A stretch of 64,000 nt of DNA from Petunia secreta (GCA_029990175.1 JARKIP010000033.1:16289001-16353000); one strand, 5' to 3'; positions 13,291-25,722 are shown, numbered from the stretch's first letter. A program made the numbers and translations. Notes: generated from the letters alone by a model not told the origin.

Positions 13291-13399
13291 TACCAGACCT
13301 ATTTACTAATAATAATATAATATGTAAGAATATAATTAGAAAATTACAAAAATACACCAAAAAATATTTGAGGAGTGAGTTAAGTTAACATAACCCACT

Positions 13400-13690
13400 C
13401 TCATAAAGAAAAGAAGCAAAATAGAAAAAGTTTGCCGCCAAAAACAAAACCCACTCTCCTAAAATTTACAGAGTAACCCGCCTTTTTTCAGTTTCCTCTT
13501 CATCCAATTTCACCCACGATCACAATATGCCTGCCTTATGCAAATCCTTTTACTTGTCTTTTGCCCATTTTAATGTTTTTCTCAAACTACAGCATACACA
13601 CAAGTTCTATTTTTCAAAACCATTAGGCTAAGTGGTAAGTATTTTTTTTATCAATCTCTATTATCCCTTGTTGGTTGATTCAATTAGTAC
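13400..13690 (+). promoter_or_regulatory. Untranslated leader region of the TNPA-type gene
   Basis: This stretch resembles 5830-6140 upstream of the first gene (TTGCCGCCAAAA, GGCTAAGTGGTAAGT, TTTATCAATCT). The shared end of the presumed non-coding exon plus GTAAGT suggests that both genes of the element use related promoters and leader exons. The coding start is at 14,548, directly after an acceptor (CTCTAG). Confidence 0.45.
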
Positions 13691-15838
13691 TGTGATATCT
13701 ACTGAGATGAACTGCTAGAGGTAGATGTTGAGAAACTCTTGTTTAAATTGTATCATATTGAACGGCCTATGGTTACTGAGAGTGAAAGCATAAATTAGAA
13801 ATAATTTCGTTCGTTTTTAAGAGAAACTAAATTGTGAATTTGTGCTTAGTGTTTTTTTAAATGTTTGAATGCTTATTATGACTGGGATTTGTTTATTTTT
13901 TCTGGTTTATAATGTGTCATTGAGTTTGTACCTCATGTGATCTTTGAGATCGAGTAAAGGTTCTATAATGACTCACGCTTTGGGTACAGTATATTGTGCT
14001 TATTTTAGGTCCGAGATGGTTGCTTCCTAGTAGTTAGACCAATTGAAGATTACTGCAGTATTTTTAGTGTAACCGTTAAATGTATTTACATCATGAATTT
14101 AATTGTGAGGTCTAATTGAAAGTTATAGCTAGAGCTTGGGAGATGCCAAACTAAGCCTGAATGGTAATAAGAAACGACAATAGTCTGCATAGAATTAGCT
14201 GGAGAAGCTTACTGTGTCCCAAATTAATATCTTGTGAAGCTTTGATGAAAGTAAGCTTCTAGAAAGAAGAAAAAAAACATGACACTGCTGCAACTAAAGT
14301 TGAGTGGAAGCATTATCCGCAACTTGTTGCAACTAAAACATGACACTGCTGCAACTTGTTGTCATTATCACAGTTTATTATATCCTTTCTGTTGTTCTTT
14401 CATCAACTATTTAAAGTTTTATCCGCAATTGGCACTTGTATTCCTTTCATCTGGAGTTATATTGATCTTGAAGTAATATATCAATTACTTATTCATGTAT
14501 ATATTTTGATCGAAATATGATCGATTAATTATATATGTTGCTCTAGAATGGAAAATATGCCACCTAGGGGAGGTGGAGCAGATAGATATGTTGGAAAAAG
14601 GAATGCAAATCCATTGACATCTCCTCCTGGGTCGAGTCTCACACCTAATCAAACACCATTATCACCTGAATCGTCGGAACCAGAAATGCCACTTTCAGAT
14701 GCAGCAATCAACGAGTCAGTACCATCTTCATCTTTTGGGCCTAATGCACCTACATATGAAGTTGGATCAACAAGTTCGTCAAACACAAATAATGGCGCTC
14801 ATATTCCTGTTGAAATCATTCTTGGAAGGTAGAGTACAAGTATCAATCGTTAATAATACTTTGTTATATCTTGAACTTTATACTTCTAACAGGATTCTAA
14901 AATCACACTTCACAAGGTATAATTTTCTATAGGGTAGAAAAATACAGTTATTAATTGCAGTTAATTATATTGAATTGTGTAATAATATAATTATGTTTCT
15001 TATTTGTTCAAGTCTGGAGCCGAGTAATGATGTAGCTCGAGGTATCACAAAAATATTCAAGGAAAACTGGATCACGAAGGACACAACTGGAAATCAGTTA
15101 CCCCGGAAATAAAGGACTTCTATTGGGAGGAGTTTAAGGTAAAGTTATACTAATTATTAATTCACTAAGACTTCACACACAATATATGTGATATTAATAA
15201 GATGTGTTATTTTTCTTTTCATCCGTTTAAATAGAAACGATTCCAATGGGATACTGCAATTAAATGGGCCATAAAGGATAAGTTTTTGCACAAATGTGTT
15301 GAACGCTACAAGGGCATGTTATCTGAAGTAAGAAAATGTGAGAAGAAGCGCAAAAGTATCCCGACTTCTGTTTGGGAGAGTTGGAAGCCTCATTGGGAGA
15401 CTGAGGCTTTTAAGGCCAAGTCTACAAAGTGTTCAAGAAATCGACTAAGTGAAAAATATGGTGAAGGATCTGGCCCTTCATGACACACAGGAGGCTCTAG
15501 AACTCACCGAGAACATGCAAGACAACTGGTACACTCATTTTTATTTGTCAAATTATTATTTCTTTCAAGCTGATCTTTGTATAAAAAATGGTAAATGCAA
15601 TTCAAATTTTAGGCTAAAGAACTAGGACGACCAGCTTATCCACATGAGCTTCTGAAGAAGACGCACACCAAGGCGGACAAGGAGTTTGTGGACCAGAAAT
15701 CTAAGAGTACATATGTAAGTGCATTGCCAAATTATTTTCAGATTTATGTTGGAAGTTTTGGCTAAAATCAAAGTGAATTTAGAATATTACTTGATGGTTC
15801 TGTCTTGGTATGATTACAAATTGTTATTTGTTCGCTCT

Positions 15839-15853
15839 AGCTTTATTATGATT
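15839..15853. repeat. Target-site duplication, left copy (eL24 retrocopy)
   Basis: AGCTTTATTATGATT here is repeated exactly at 16,771-16,785. The two copies flank the eL24 retrocopy. On the retrocopy's sense strand (minus) this copy directly follows a short A-rich tail (AAACAAAAAAA), as expected for LINE-type retroposition. Confidence 0.85.
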
Positions 15854-15892
15854 TTTTTGTTTACTTGAAACAAGAGCAAAATTCAAAAATAT

Positions 15893-16312
15893 ATTGTTTC
15901 AGAGTGTCTTAACTGCTAGACTGCAGTGTACCATAAGATCAATTGCTTAGATTCAGATAAGATGCAAAACCACTCTAGTACTACCTAAAAAACAACATAA
16001 ACAGTAGCTTAACGCTTTCCACCGCCTCCACCAAGCTTAGGGCCTTTTGGTGCACCTCCCTTGGACACATTACCTTTCCCTCTAGCTTTCTGTGACTTTA
16101 CCATTGTTTCAGAGTGTCTTAACTGCTAGACTGCAGTGTACCATAAGATCAATTGCTTAGATTCAGATAAGATGCAAAATCACTCTAGTACTACCTAAAA
16201 AACAACATAAACAGTAGCTTAACGCTTTCCACCGCCTCCACCAAGCTTAGGGCCTTTTGGTGCACCTCCCTTGGACACATTACCCTTCCCTCCAGCTTTC
16301 TGTGACTTTGCC
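15893..16312. repeat. 210-bp tandem duplication of the eL24 3' end
   Basis: Positions 15893-16102 and 16103-16312 are nearly identical, with the same start ATTGTTTCAGAGTGTC and a period of 210 bp. The unit covers the last 30 or so codons and the 3' untranslated region of the eL24 retrocopy. The outer copy (left) is therefore a detached 3' fragment; the inner copy belongs to the intact reading frame. A handful of substitutions separate the two, so the duplication is not brand new. Confidence 0.9.
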
Positions 16313-16713
16313 ATTGTCTCAGCCTTCTTGGCCTTCTTTTCATCCTTGGTCTTCTTGATTCTTTCCTTGATTTCACGTAAAGCAGCCTCCCTGGCAGCAT
16401 CTCGAACTTCTGGCCTCTCAGTTCTCTTCTTCTGGATAAATTCCAAGGTTGCACCCACAATGGACCTAGAATAAGGCTTCTTTGTGGTGCGTCTCCTCTT
16501 CTTAACAGCTTCTTGTGCAGCATCCTTCTTGTGCTGCTTCCTATACATAGCTGTCCATGTAAGCTTGGAAGGCTTCAGGCGGTTATGGAAGTATCTTTTG
16601 CATTTTGAGTTGAGATAAAGGAACACCTGAGAACCTGAACGGATAAATCTGATGCCCCTCCCAGGATATATCTTGGCACCGCTGAAACGGCACAGTTCTG
16701 TCTTGAGGACCAT
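16219..16713 (-). CDS. RPL24: Ribosomal protein eL24, intronless retrocopy
   Basis: The 164-residue frame is complete, from the ATG at 16,713 to a stop at 16,219. eL24 is a protein of the cytosolic large ribosomal subunit. The N-terminus (MVLKTELCRFSGAKIYPGRG, then IRFIRSGSQVFLYLNSKC) is the family's zinc-ribbon-derived domain, followed by RKQHKKDAAQEAVKKRRR and a Lys/Gly-rich tail. Length agrees with plant eL24. Plant eL24 genes normally contain introns; this copy has none, is flanked by a 15-bp duplication (15,839-15,853 and 16,771-16,785) and has a short A-rich 3' tail, so it is a processed retrocopy. It sits antisense in an intron of the CACTA accessory gene. No stop or frameshift has accumulated. 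Expression is unknown. Confidence 0.95.
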   Translation of the reverse strand: MVLKTELCRFSGAKIYPGRGIRFIRSGSQVFLYLNSKCKRYFHNRLKPSKLTWTAMYRKQHKKDAAQEAVKKRRRTTKKPYSRSIVGATLEFIQKKRTERPEVRDAAREAALREIKERIKKTKDEKKAKKAETMAKSQKAGGKGNVSKGGAPKGPKLGGGGGKR

Positions 16714-16770
16714 GGTTGTTGCTGCAAGCTTCCTCCCTGTGTGTGCGGTACCTTACCTCAATGAATGAAG

Positions 16771-16785
16771 AGCTTTATTATGATT
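16771..16785. repeat. Target-site duplication, right copy (eL24 retrocopy)
   Basis: This exact partner of 15,839-15,853 marks the 5' boundary of the retrocopy. The 57 or so bases between it and the ATG represent the transcribed 5' leader of the source mRNA. Confidence 0.85.
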
Positions 16786-18484
16786 AATTCCTCGTCTTTG
16801 TGAATAAGCACATGCTTTAGCAGATATTATCAAAGCTAAAACAGAAAGCGCAAAAAAATTAAACAAAGCTTCCTAGTTTATCTTTTGATAAGCTATTTTC
16901 ATAATACAGTACTAAATCAAAAAGCAGTACCTCTTTGTCAACTAATATGATAGTTCTAAAAACACCTTCCTGGGTTGTTTTTTTGTAAGCTCTTACTGAG
17001 CCTCTTCGAATTACAAGCTCTTTTATGACCCAAGAGTATTTCTCTAGCTTTCTAATAAGCACGCTTTGTTTTGCTAATTCTACCTCGGACGCTATTTTGA
17101 GTGAGCCTAAGATAGCCACATGGATGCAACAAGCAAAGAACAGTAGAACAATAATACCATAGAAAGGTGCCGATTAGAATATACAGTAATGTAACAATTT
17201 TAAAGGACTATACAACTTGCGCTGGCAGCAACATCTATTATGAAAGTTGTTGCTCTTCTCACCTATATATGATGTCCATTAAATTTTCTGCATATCTTGC
17301 ACTTCTCATATAGCTGCTCTGTTTGAAACTTATAATGTTCCACCTAATGTCAACATTATTCACGCAAAACTATTATATTTGACAAGTTTAGCACTGTTCT
17401 TCAATTTAACTACTAGTTTGTGAAGTGCATTGAAACTATATGTTTGCTCCCCTAGTTTCTCTAACTATATCTTGATGGTTTCCTTTCGAGAACACACAGG
17501 TGTTAGATAATTGTTGTTAATTCGTGTGGGAAACTACTATTACAACAGTTGGTTGTGTTTCTAAGAAGTGATAGACTGTTTTATGTTGCCTCTGTGGATA
17601 AGTATCTATAATTGGTTGTATTTCTATGAAGTGATATGCTTGTTTATGTTGTATGAAGGATACTATTAGTGGAATGTGTGTGCTTTAAGGATGTATTATT
17701 GTCTTTATGTTAGAAATAATGTGAATTTTCTGTTCCATATGTCGTTGGGCTGTTGCCACGCCTTTGTTAGTTGTATTAGTAAACGACGTGAAATTAATTT
17801 CTCTGTGAGCTGCAAATTAATCGTTTGTGTTATATCTTGTTGCTTTCAGGATGCCATCATGTCTAAGATAGCATCTGCATCACAGTCAGAAGATGAATTC
17901 AGTGAGCATCCACCAACTGATTTTTCACAAATTTATATGGAAGAAGTGGGTGCGGCTAAGAAGAAATGCATTTACGGTCTTGGTTCTCAGGCACCTTTCT
18001 ATGGGAATGTTGGTACATCATCCGGTTCGACATCTCGGCTTCAAAATCTTGACTTTGGTGCTCGGGTCAAAGAATGTGTTGAACATCGCTTAGAAGAAAT
18101 GAAGGAAGAGATGAAGCAAGAGATGAGAGAAGCAATGAGAGAAGAATTAAGACAAGAATTGCATGAAGAAATGAGACAGGAGATGCAACAAGAGATGTAA
18201 GAGCAAGTTGATCAGATACTCCAAGCCCGTCTATCGGGCCTCGTAGCTGGCTTACCTAAACCGCCTACTCGGACATCATAGTAATTCCGATATGCGCCAT
18301 ATTAGATTTCTTTTAAGTATTTTTATTTTAGACATTTTACATCGTTTTCCTCGTCTTTATGATAGATGTTGATTTATGTTGTTTTCGTTGTCTTTGTGAT
18401 AGATGTTGCGACTTATTAAATTACTAATATTTTTTATTTTGTTAGGTCTTCTTTTTTATTTTTAAAAAGTTGTTTTTGATATAT

Positions 18485-19165
18485 ATCTTCGTTAGCAAAT
18501 TAAAGTTGCTAATATATTACTAACAAAATACAAATGAATATTACCAACAAATTTAAGATCTGTAATTAACCTTTATGGCAAATTACAAACAATTACTAAC
18601 CAATTGCTAATGTAATTTTAAAAAATAAATAACCATATTTGCAAACTAACTTAGAATACATTGGTAAGTTACCAACGAACTATGAACAAAATATTTCCGT
18701 AACTAATATTACTAACAGATTACTAAGAAATTTTGAAAAAATTACTATCGTACTTACCAACTAATTTATTACCCGTTAGTACAATTGCTAACGACATACT
18801 CACTAATATTTTTTTGGTTACTAAACTGACCAACCGAATACTAACAAAATTTGAATATTGAAGAACTAAATTTACTAACCCATTTTCAATTCGTTAGTAA
18901 CTTACTAACGGAAGACCAACCGAATTATGGTTAGTAAATTTACCAACGAAAATTTTAGAGTCAAGCCTAAAAAATTACTAACAATTTTTTTTTTGTGTTT
19001 ACCAACCATTTTTTTGTTGGCAAATTTTACCAACCAATATAAATTTGTTGGGAAATTTACCAACGAGCCTTTTAGTGACCGATCAATTTCTGTTAGTAAT
19101 TAGTTGGTAACCAAATTTGCCAACCAATTTTATCAATTTACTAACCGATATTTTTGTTGGCAATT
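18485..19165. repeat. Right subterminal repeats of the CACTA element
   Basis: Motifs like TTACTAACGAA, TTACCAACGAA and their inverses recur densely, matching the left array in type and density. These are the probable binding sites of the TNPA-like protein. The terminal TTGCCAAC-AAAA-TTGAGGTA motif leads into the CACTA end. Confidence 0.85.
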
Positions 19166-19246
19166 GAGGTATTTTTTGTAGTGTTTAAGTCAAACAAAAG
19201 TTGTATACAATGCTAATATATTACAACCATGTAGTATGTTAGCAAA

Positions 19247-19880
<634 letters not shown>

Positions 19881-20700
19881 TACATGAAGCACCAGAAATA
19901 ACTCAAGCAGTGCAAGGCTGACGAGAATAACGGAGATAGCGACGGAGGATCGTGGAGGAAATTCAAAGCAATTGAGAAAAGTCATCCGTTTCTACAAACA
20001 TTGAATTTGGACGGTAACTGTATGGCTGGTGACTGTCAGATCCAAAGATCCAACAAAACATATAGTTACACCTTACCCAGACATTATCCACTTTTTTGTA
20101 AGCACATTTTATTTTTTCTTTCTTTTTCTAGCTACTTAGTAGAATTTTATAATTGAAAAATACATATTTTGATACCTAAATTTATCCCGAATATACAGTT
20201 AGGCACCCTAACTTTGTGAGCGACCTAAGACCCCCCTTAACATGTTCGAAGTGGTATTAATACGCCCTTAAAAGATGAAGTGGCAGAGTTGAGCTCTTTT
20301 ATATTCTTAAAAGCGAGTGACTAACAAAAAAAATAGAGTTAAAGCCTTTTAAAGTATACACGTGTCAATTTCTAATTGGAAGTTGTATAGGTAAATACAT
20401 ATAATTATTTGAGGAACCCCCTTTTTGTTTTTTCTTTTCTTTTTCAAACATGTCTTCTCTCTCACCTTCTTGGTTTCTCCATAGTAAATTCTACCAAAAC
20501 CTCAATACATTTTTTATTCCCCTTGAATCCTAAACCAAAAACCCATCATTAGTTCCTAGGATGTTCTACACAAAATAAGGTTTATATCGTGTATTACAAG
20601 AGAACCATGACTGTAGAGGAAAGTGTACATGTAGTGGGTGATGGGTCCGATATGATGGCTAGCAAATGAGTTTATAATGATTAGGAAGTTGGTCTTGCTA
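19881..20700. other. Intergenic sequence, nothing recognised
   Basis: No coding sequence can be assigned here. A pyrimidine-rich tract lies near 20,420-20,470. Nothing resembles RNA genes or clear element ends. Confidence 0.4.
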
Positions 20701-20879
20701 GAGAAGAACGTGCTGGAGATTCAAAGAACTCGATTGAAAGAGAAGGAGGTCAACCTGGAGTCATATGTCTTATTCAGGGGGAACAACGAAGCAATCAGAC
20801 AGGGGGAACATCAGATCAAGAATATGAAAACTTAGAAGAACCTGGTCCTTCGCAAGGTCCCTCTGGAGAAACCTCTCAT

Positions 20880-22392
20880 CAGATCAAGTCTAAACTTTGG
20901 AAGCATCAAAGTTCAATTCCACTGGAGAACCCCATATCTGTTCTAAAGTCTGAAATTGTTGCTAGAGGAGCTTTGAAGAACTTCTGTGCATTCTTTGTGT
21001 TTCTCTCATCTATGAAACCAAAGAATGTACAAGAAATACTTGAGGAGGCAGATAGGGTGATTGCTATGCAGAAGGATTTGCATCATTTTGAAAAGAACGA
21101 AGTATGGCACTAGGTCCTTCGACGTAAGGACAGGTCCCTCATTGGTACCAAGTGGGTGTTTAGAAACAAGCTGGATGAGCTTTGGATTGTCACAAGTGGG
21201 TTTTTAGAAACAAGCTGGATGAGCTTTGGATTGTCACAAGGAACAAGGCAAAATTGGTGGTTCAAGGCTCAAGAAGAGAGACTCGTCTACGACGAAACCT
21301 TTGCACCTATTGCAAGAATGGAAGCCATTAGGATGCTGATTGCTTTTACCATTTATATGAAATTCACCTTGTATGAGATGAATATGAATAGTGCACTCCT
21401 TAATGGTTATCTAAATAAAGAGGTGTATATAGTTCAACCACCAGAACTTGATAGCATCGAGTTTTCTGATTATGTCTACAAACTTGACAAGGCAATGTAT
21501 GGGTTGAAACAGGCTCCTAGGATCTGGTATGAATGGTTGTATGGGTTCTTACTAAAGGACGGTTTCATTGGAGGATAAATGGACAACACATTGTTTCTAA
21601 AGAAGAAAGCCAAGGACCTGCCCATTCTTCAAGCCTATGCAAATGACATTAATGTTGTGCTACTAATGAATTCTCTTGCAAGGACTTCACAAGTTTGAGA
21701 TAAAGAGTGTTAAAGCCTTGGACATACAAATAACATGAGGAACAAAGCTGAATCTGGAAGAAACTGGTTCTCGTATTGAAGACACAAAAGTTGGAGGAAT
21801 TATTGGTTTTCTTCAATACCTTACAGCTAGTAGGCTAGTCATTGTGTTGATATATGCAAGATTCCAATCAAAATTAAAGGAGTCACTTATGTCAACAGTG
21901 GAAGGAATCTTGATATAGTTGAAAGGTCCTCATGACTTCAGTGATTGTGGTATCCACGAGGAGGAACTTTTGATCCTACTGGTTATGCTGATGAAGATTA
22001 TTCTGGTCATCTTGTGGGTAGGAAGAGTACATCTAGAATGACACACCTTCTAGGTTTTTACTCAGTTTCATGGGCTATAAAGAAATAATATTATGTGCTC
22101 CTTTTCACATCTGAAGCTGAGTATGTAGCAGCTGCTTCTTGATTGCTCATATCTCTTGTAGATAACGAAGCAACTGAAGGACCTTACCAAGAACCTGGTC
22201 CATCCCAGAAGGACTCCGCTCATTAAAATTCGGTATCACTTCTTAGAGAGATAATGTTGAAAAAGCCTAATTACAATTAATTCTCTGCAGGATTGATGAC
22301 CAGATAGCAGATATCTTCACCAAGGCATGGAACAGGGTACAAGCTGAAAGGAACAGGTTGGAACTGGGGATGACGAAAATACGCTGAACGAT
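20880..22392 (+). pseudogene. Copia pol fragment: reverse transcriptase and RNase H
   Basis: Recognisable in order: WKHQSSIPLENPIS, GTKWVFRNKLDE, YDETFAPIARMEAIRMLIAF, LNGYLNKEVYIVQPPE, VYKLDKAMYGLKQAPRIWYE (RT core), a decayed YADD-type motif (YAND near 21,640), then the RNase H region DEDYSGHLVGRKSTS, SEAEYVAAAS and DQIADIFTKAWNR. A 45-bp tandem duplication at about 21,157-21,246 repeats the KLDELWIVTSGF coding segment. Multiple stops and frameshifts split it, and one catalytic aspartate is replaced by Asn, so it is inactive. Confidence 0.9.
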
Positions 22393-25300
22393 CCAGAACC
22401 TGGTTCCTTCGATGATTGGCTAGTGAAGTATCCTTTATGTTACTTGTTGAGGAATACATCAGAATGTCGTTTCTAGTTCTATACCATAACAAGTATGCAT
22501 TTCATCTATGTCAGAAACTTCTTACTGATTTCTAATGATGTTATTTCTTGTTCAGATATGAAAAAAAAGGAGAGAAACATGAGGTGATGAATCAGTGGCA
22601 TATGTGTTCAGGTACGCATCTAAATTGTTGAGATTGTTTCCATAAATTTTGTCTTAACTGGTTCATCTATTTCTTTTGTAACCACCTTGAGTTGGCGCCA
22701 CTTTCTAAGCCATATTTGAAATTCAAAACCTATTTGATGACTTGGCGTCAGTTCCCAAGAACTCTTAATGATGAATCACTTCAATTCCTTTATCTTTTTC
22801 ATCTCCCAAAAGAATCACATCAAACACTCAAAATCCTTCTAAAACCCATGTTTCACTCAAATCCAAAATTGTTAAACCTAAAGGGAACAAAGGAACAAAG
22901 CAAGCTGCGATGAACCCTTTTATGAGTTTGGCTTGAAGGTTGTTAGAGTGGGGTAAATGGAAAGAACCTGCTGAGGAAGTCGAAGAAACTGTTCAAGAAC
23001 CTGGTTCTACCTCAATTACTTTGACTACTAATGACGCAGAAATTGAAAGTTGTTGGGTCTAAGAATGTTCCTTTAAAGGTAAGACCTGAATCCACTAGAA
23101 CGAGTTCCAATATGCATGAGTCAATTTTCAGCCCTGAGAAAGTTGTTCTTGAGCTATTAGTAATAGGGTTAGATGAACTTGTGAGCTCTGTAGGTGGTGA
23201 TGGTTCTGGTAGTATACAAGAAAGGGAGAATGTTGTTGCTATAGAAACTGATGTTGCTAGTGTAGAGCCTAGTTAAGTTGCTATAGAATGAATTAAAGTT
23301 GCTGAGTAGTGGGTTTTCAAATAGGCACAGTCGATGAACCTAGTTCAAAGGCTGTTCCTTCAGAGATTGTGAAGGATAGTGTGGGTGTTGGTAGTTCAGT
23401 CAAGATAGGACAAATACCTGCTAAAGTTGTCAAAGGATTTGAGGAAGAACCTGGTCCTTCCTCAGTTCTTGAAACAGCTGATGATGCAGGACTTGACTAA
23501 ACTGAGTCTGATAAGAAGAAATGGAGGAAAGAGTGGAGAAATAAAATGTAGAAGTGTTTGAGAAAAGAGAAAGTAAAAGGAAGATTGGTGGTGAAGGTGA
23601 GAAATAGGAAGATGACGATGAGGTGATGTCTGTTAGTGTGACAAAACCAATAGAGAAAGAACCACCGAAATGGTAGAGGATGAAACTCAGGGGAAACTTT
23701 CTCAAGAACAGGGTTCTTAGAGTAAGGGAATGACAGAACTGGTCCAAGAACATTCAGCAGTCACTTTGGCTTAAATCGAGGTAATTACTGTTTTGCGCAA
23801 TAAATCTGATTTCATGATTAATACTGTGATTCCTGGTTATGCTTATGGATTGGTAAAGTTTGGTTGTGTTTGAATACGAACCATCTGAGGTCTCAGTCGA
23901 TGAACCTAGTTTAGAGGCTGCTCCCTTGATGGTACATGAAAAGGAACGAAGAATTGGAAAGATATTGCTGAATCTAATGGTGTTGCTGAGACAGAAAAGG
24001 ACACGGTGGAAGAACCTAGTCCACCGTGTGGTTCCTTAACTGTTGATGAAGCAGATTAGTGTTGTCTAATGACGAATTTTGGGAAAAGACTTTATGTTTT
24101 GGGATATGGCTGACTTTTTATCAGTAGATGAACGTAGCAGTTTTAATGGATCCAAGGTTGATGAATTGAAAATAAAAATCAGCAAATTCCTAGAGAGTTA
24201 TATGGTGGGAGTGATTAGGATGATGAAGTTGTTCTCTTGACTGAAAGAAGCTGAAGCAATGGAGACCTATGTAGCAGAACTTAGAAAGTAGGAAGAAATG
24301 CACAAAGAACCTGGTAAAAGGAATGTATTGCAGTGGCCAATGAACCATTTTCTCAAGTTCATGAGGAACATGATGATGACGTACCCCTAATCCAATCAAG
24401 GAGAAGGACTACTGAGTGTGTTCTTCAAGTGCTGAAAAAGTAAAAATAATAAAAGAAACTTGAGTAGAGGTGAGGCCTGAAGAACTTCCTATTGAACCTG
24501 GTTCTAGTGCAGAGAAAAAGGTGGCTGACAAGAAAATGAATGAAGTGAACTGAGATGTTGGTTCAAGGAACATCTTATTAGGAGAGGTAGAACTCTCGCT
24601 GGTACCGAAGAAAAGAGGATGGTACAGCTGGTTGCAATGCTGAATGCTCAAAGCTGGAAGAACCTGGTTCATGTAGAGTCAAGAAAGTTGTACACTCTTG
24701 AAGATTTGAGAGTTCTACATAGATATTCATGGGAAACCAAGTCTTACCAGAGACACCTAGTTTAAAAAAAAAAAAAAAGGGTAAGGCATCCTTCTATCCA
24801 TTGTTGTTTGAGTTTGTGCTGAAGAACCTGGTCCAGAGGTCCTAGTGTCATAGTGAGATGAACTTTATAGATTTAACTTACATAGACCTATTGGATATGG
24901 AGGTTCATATCAATCTGGCAAGGAGTAATGATACAACATATAGAGAGGATAGCTAATGTGGAACTAGGAGAGCATGCATTAGCTTATGGGTTTCTTCTTA
25001 CATAGATCATGGAACTCTTTGGTATGTCTTTAGACAAATGTACAGAACCTGATCATCATGATGGCTTTGAAAGGAACATCCCAAAGAGCTGTAATTAGCA
25101 TTTGGAGGAAGAATCTGTAGAAGAACCCATAGAGCATGATAACGATAGAGGTTCTTGTATGGGTGATCGGAATCAGGAGGTAGAAGCTTATGGAAGAAGA
25201 ACTGGTGGTGGAGATACAAGGAAACTCAAGGAACATTGCGACGATGCTTGCTCTTATAAGAATCTTTGTTCCATCCACTTTCCAGAGAAGAACCAGTTCC

Positions 25301-25708
25301 TACCCTATAACCCATATTCCATCAATTTCTATATGATGTTCGGTTTAAGACAATCTTTATGATCTTAATCTTAATGTTTTGGATGCTTATTTGGATATTT
25401 TGCTTGATTCATTACTGATCAACTCTCTTATCTTATGGTTTTCACTACGCATCTTAGATTGAAGTTTGACAGGTTCTGCATATGATTGATTTGCTGCCGT
25501 CTAGGCTATAGACTCGACATTACTTAGTTGGTTTTTTGGCAGGTGTACTGTGATCTTTTCGATGATGCCAAAAGGGGGAAGAAGAAATGTTGGAATTGTT
25601 TATGACCCAGTTTCGTTCTGCTATTAATTCTTATACCTGTTTCACTGCTTGTGTGTGTGTTTGAACAGGGATTTATACTCATCCAGGCAATATTTGTTTG
25701 TCATCATC
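22393..25708 (+). pseudogene. Decayed extra region between copia pol and 3' LTR
   Basis: About 3.3 kb separates the end of pol from the purine tract, much more than in a simple copia element. Fragments of open frame (for example about 22,692-22,913, 23,031-23,276 and 23,309-23,500) encode Glu/Val/Ser-rich peptides in which EEPGPSS or QEPGSTS recurs, from the DNA word GAACCTGGTCCTTC. I count around a dozen such words at irregular spacing. The peptides resemble no protein I can name. It could be a former extra ORF downstream of pol, or captured sequence. Confidence 0.5.
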
Positions 25709-25720
25709 AAAAAGGGGGAA
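25709..25720 (+). other. Polypurine tract of the copia element
   Basis: AAAAAGGGGGAA directly precedes the 3' LTR start (TGTTGAAG at 25,723). This is the expected site for plus-strand priming. A related purine run (AAAAGGGGGAAGAAG) lies about 140 bp upstream near 25,570. Confidence 0.8.
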
Positions 25721-25722
25721 TT

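Larger units (their letters stand above)
14548..18281 (+). pseudogene. TNPA / Transposase_24-like CACTA gene, inactivated
   Basis: This second gene of the CACTA element would encode the DNA-binding accessory protein. Supported exons are about 14548-14828, 15013-15138, 15235-15528, 15613-15714 and 17850-18281. The conserved core reads FYWEEFK, KRFQWDTAIKW, ERYKGMLSEVR and KELGRPAYPHELLKKTHT, followed by a last exon with YGLGSQAPF and a coiled-coil-like tail of Glu/Met/Arg heptads near 18,070-18,200. Breaks: a frameshift near 15,090, a stop at 15,481, and a stop at 18,198 that removes the last 27 or so codons (natural end at 18,281). The intron 15,715-17,849 is unusually long because it holds the eL24 retrocopy. 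Confidence 0.85.
4790..19183 (+). mobile_element. CACTA (En/Spm-type) transposon, about 14.4 kb
   Basis: The left end reads CACTTCAAAAAAAACCTCAA and the right end, inverted, reads CACTACAAAAAATACCTCAA followed on both sides by TTGCCAAC, giving inverted ends of roughly 28 bp with a few mismatches. TTT at 4787-4789 and 19184-19186 forms the 3-bp target duplication typical of CACTA elements. Dense subterminal repeats lie inside both ends. The interior carries a TNP2-type transposase gene followed by a TNPA/Transposase_24-type gene, both on the plus strand and both interrupted by stops or frameshifts. The left end has CACTT instead of CACTA, a further sign of decay. The element also hosts a tandem repeat, a tRNA-derived sequence and an eL24 retrocopy. 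Confidence 0.93.

Noticed and set aside
16016..16105. Second eL24 gene left of the main copy
   Set aside because: It is only the 3'-terminal codons in the 210-bp tandem duplication, not a separate gene.
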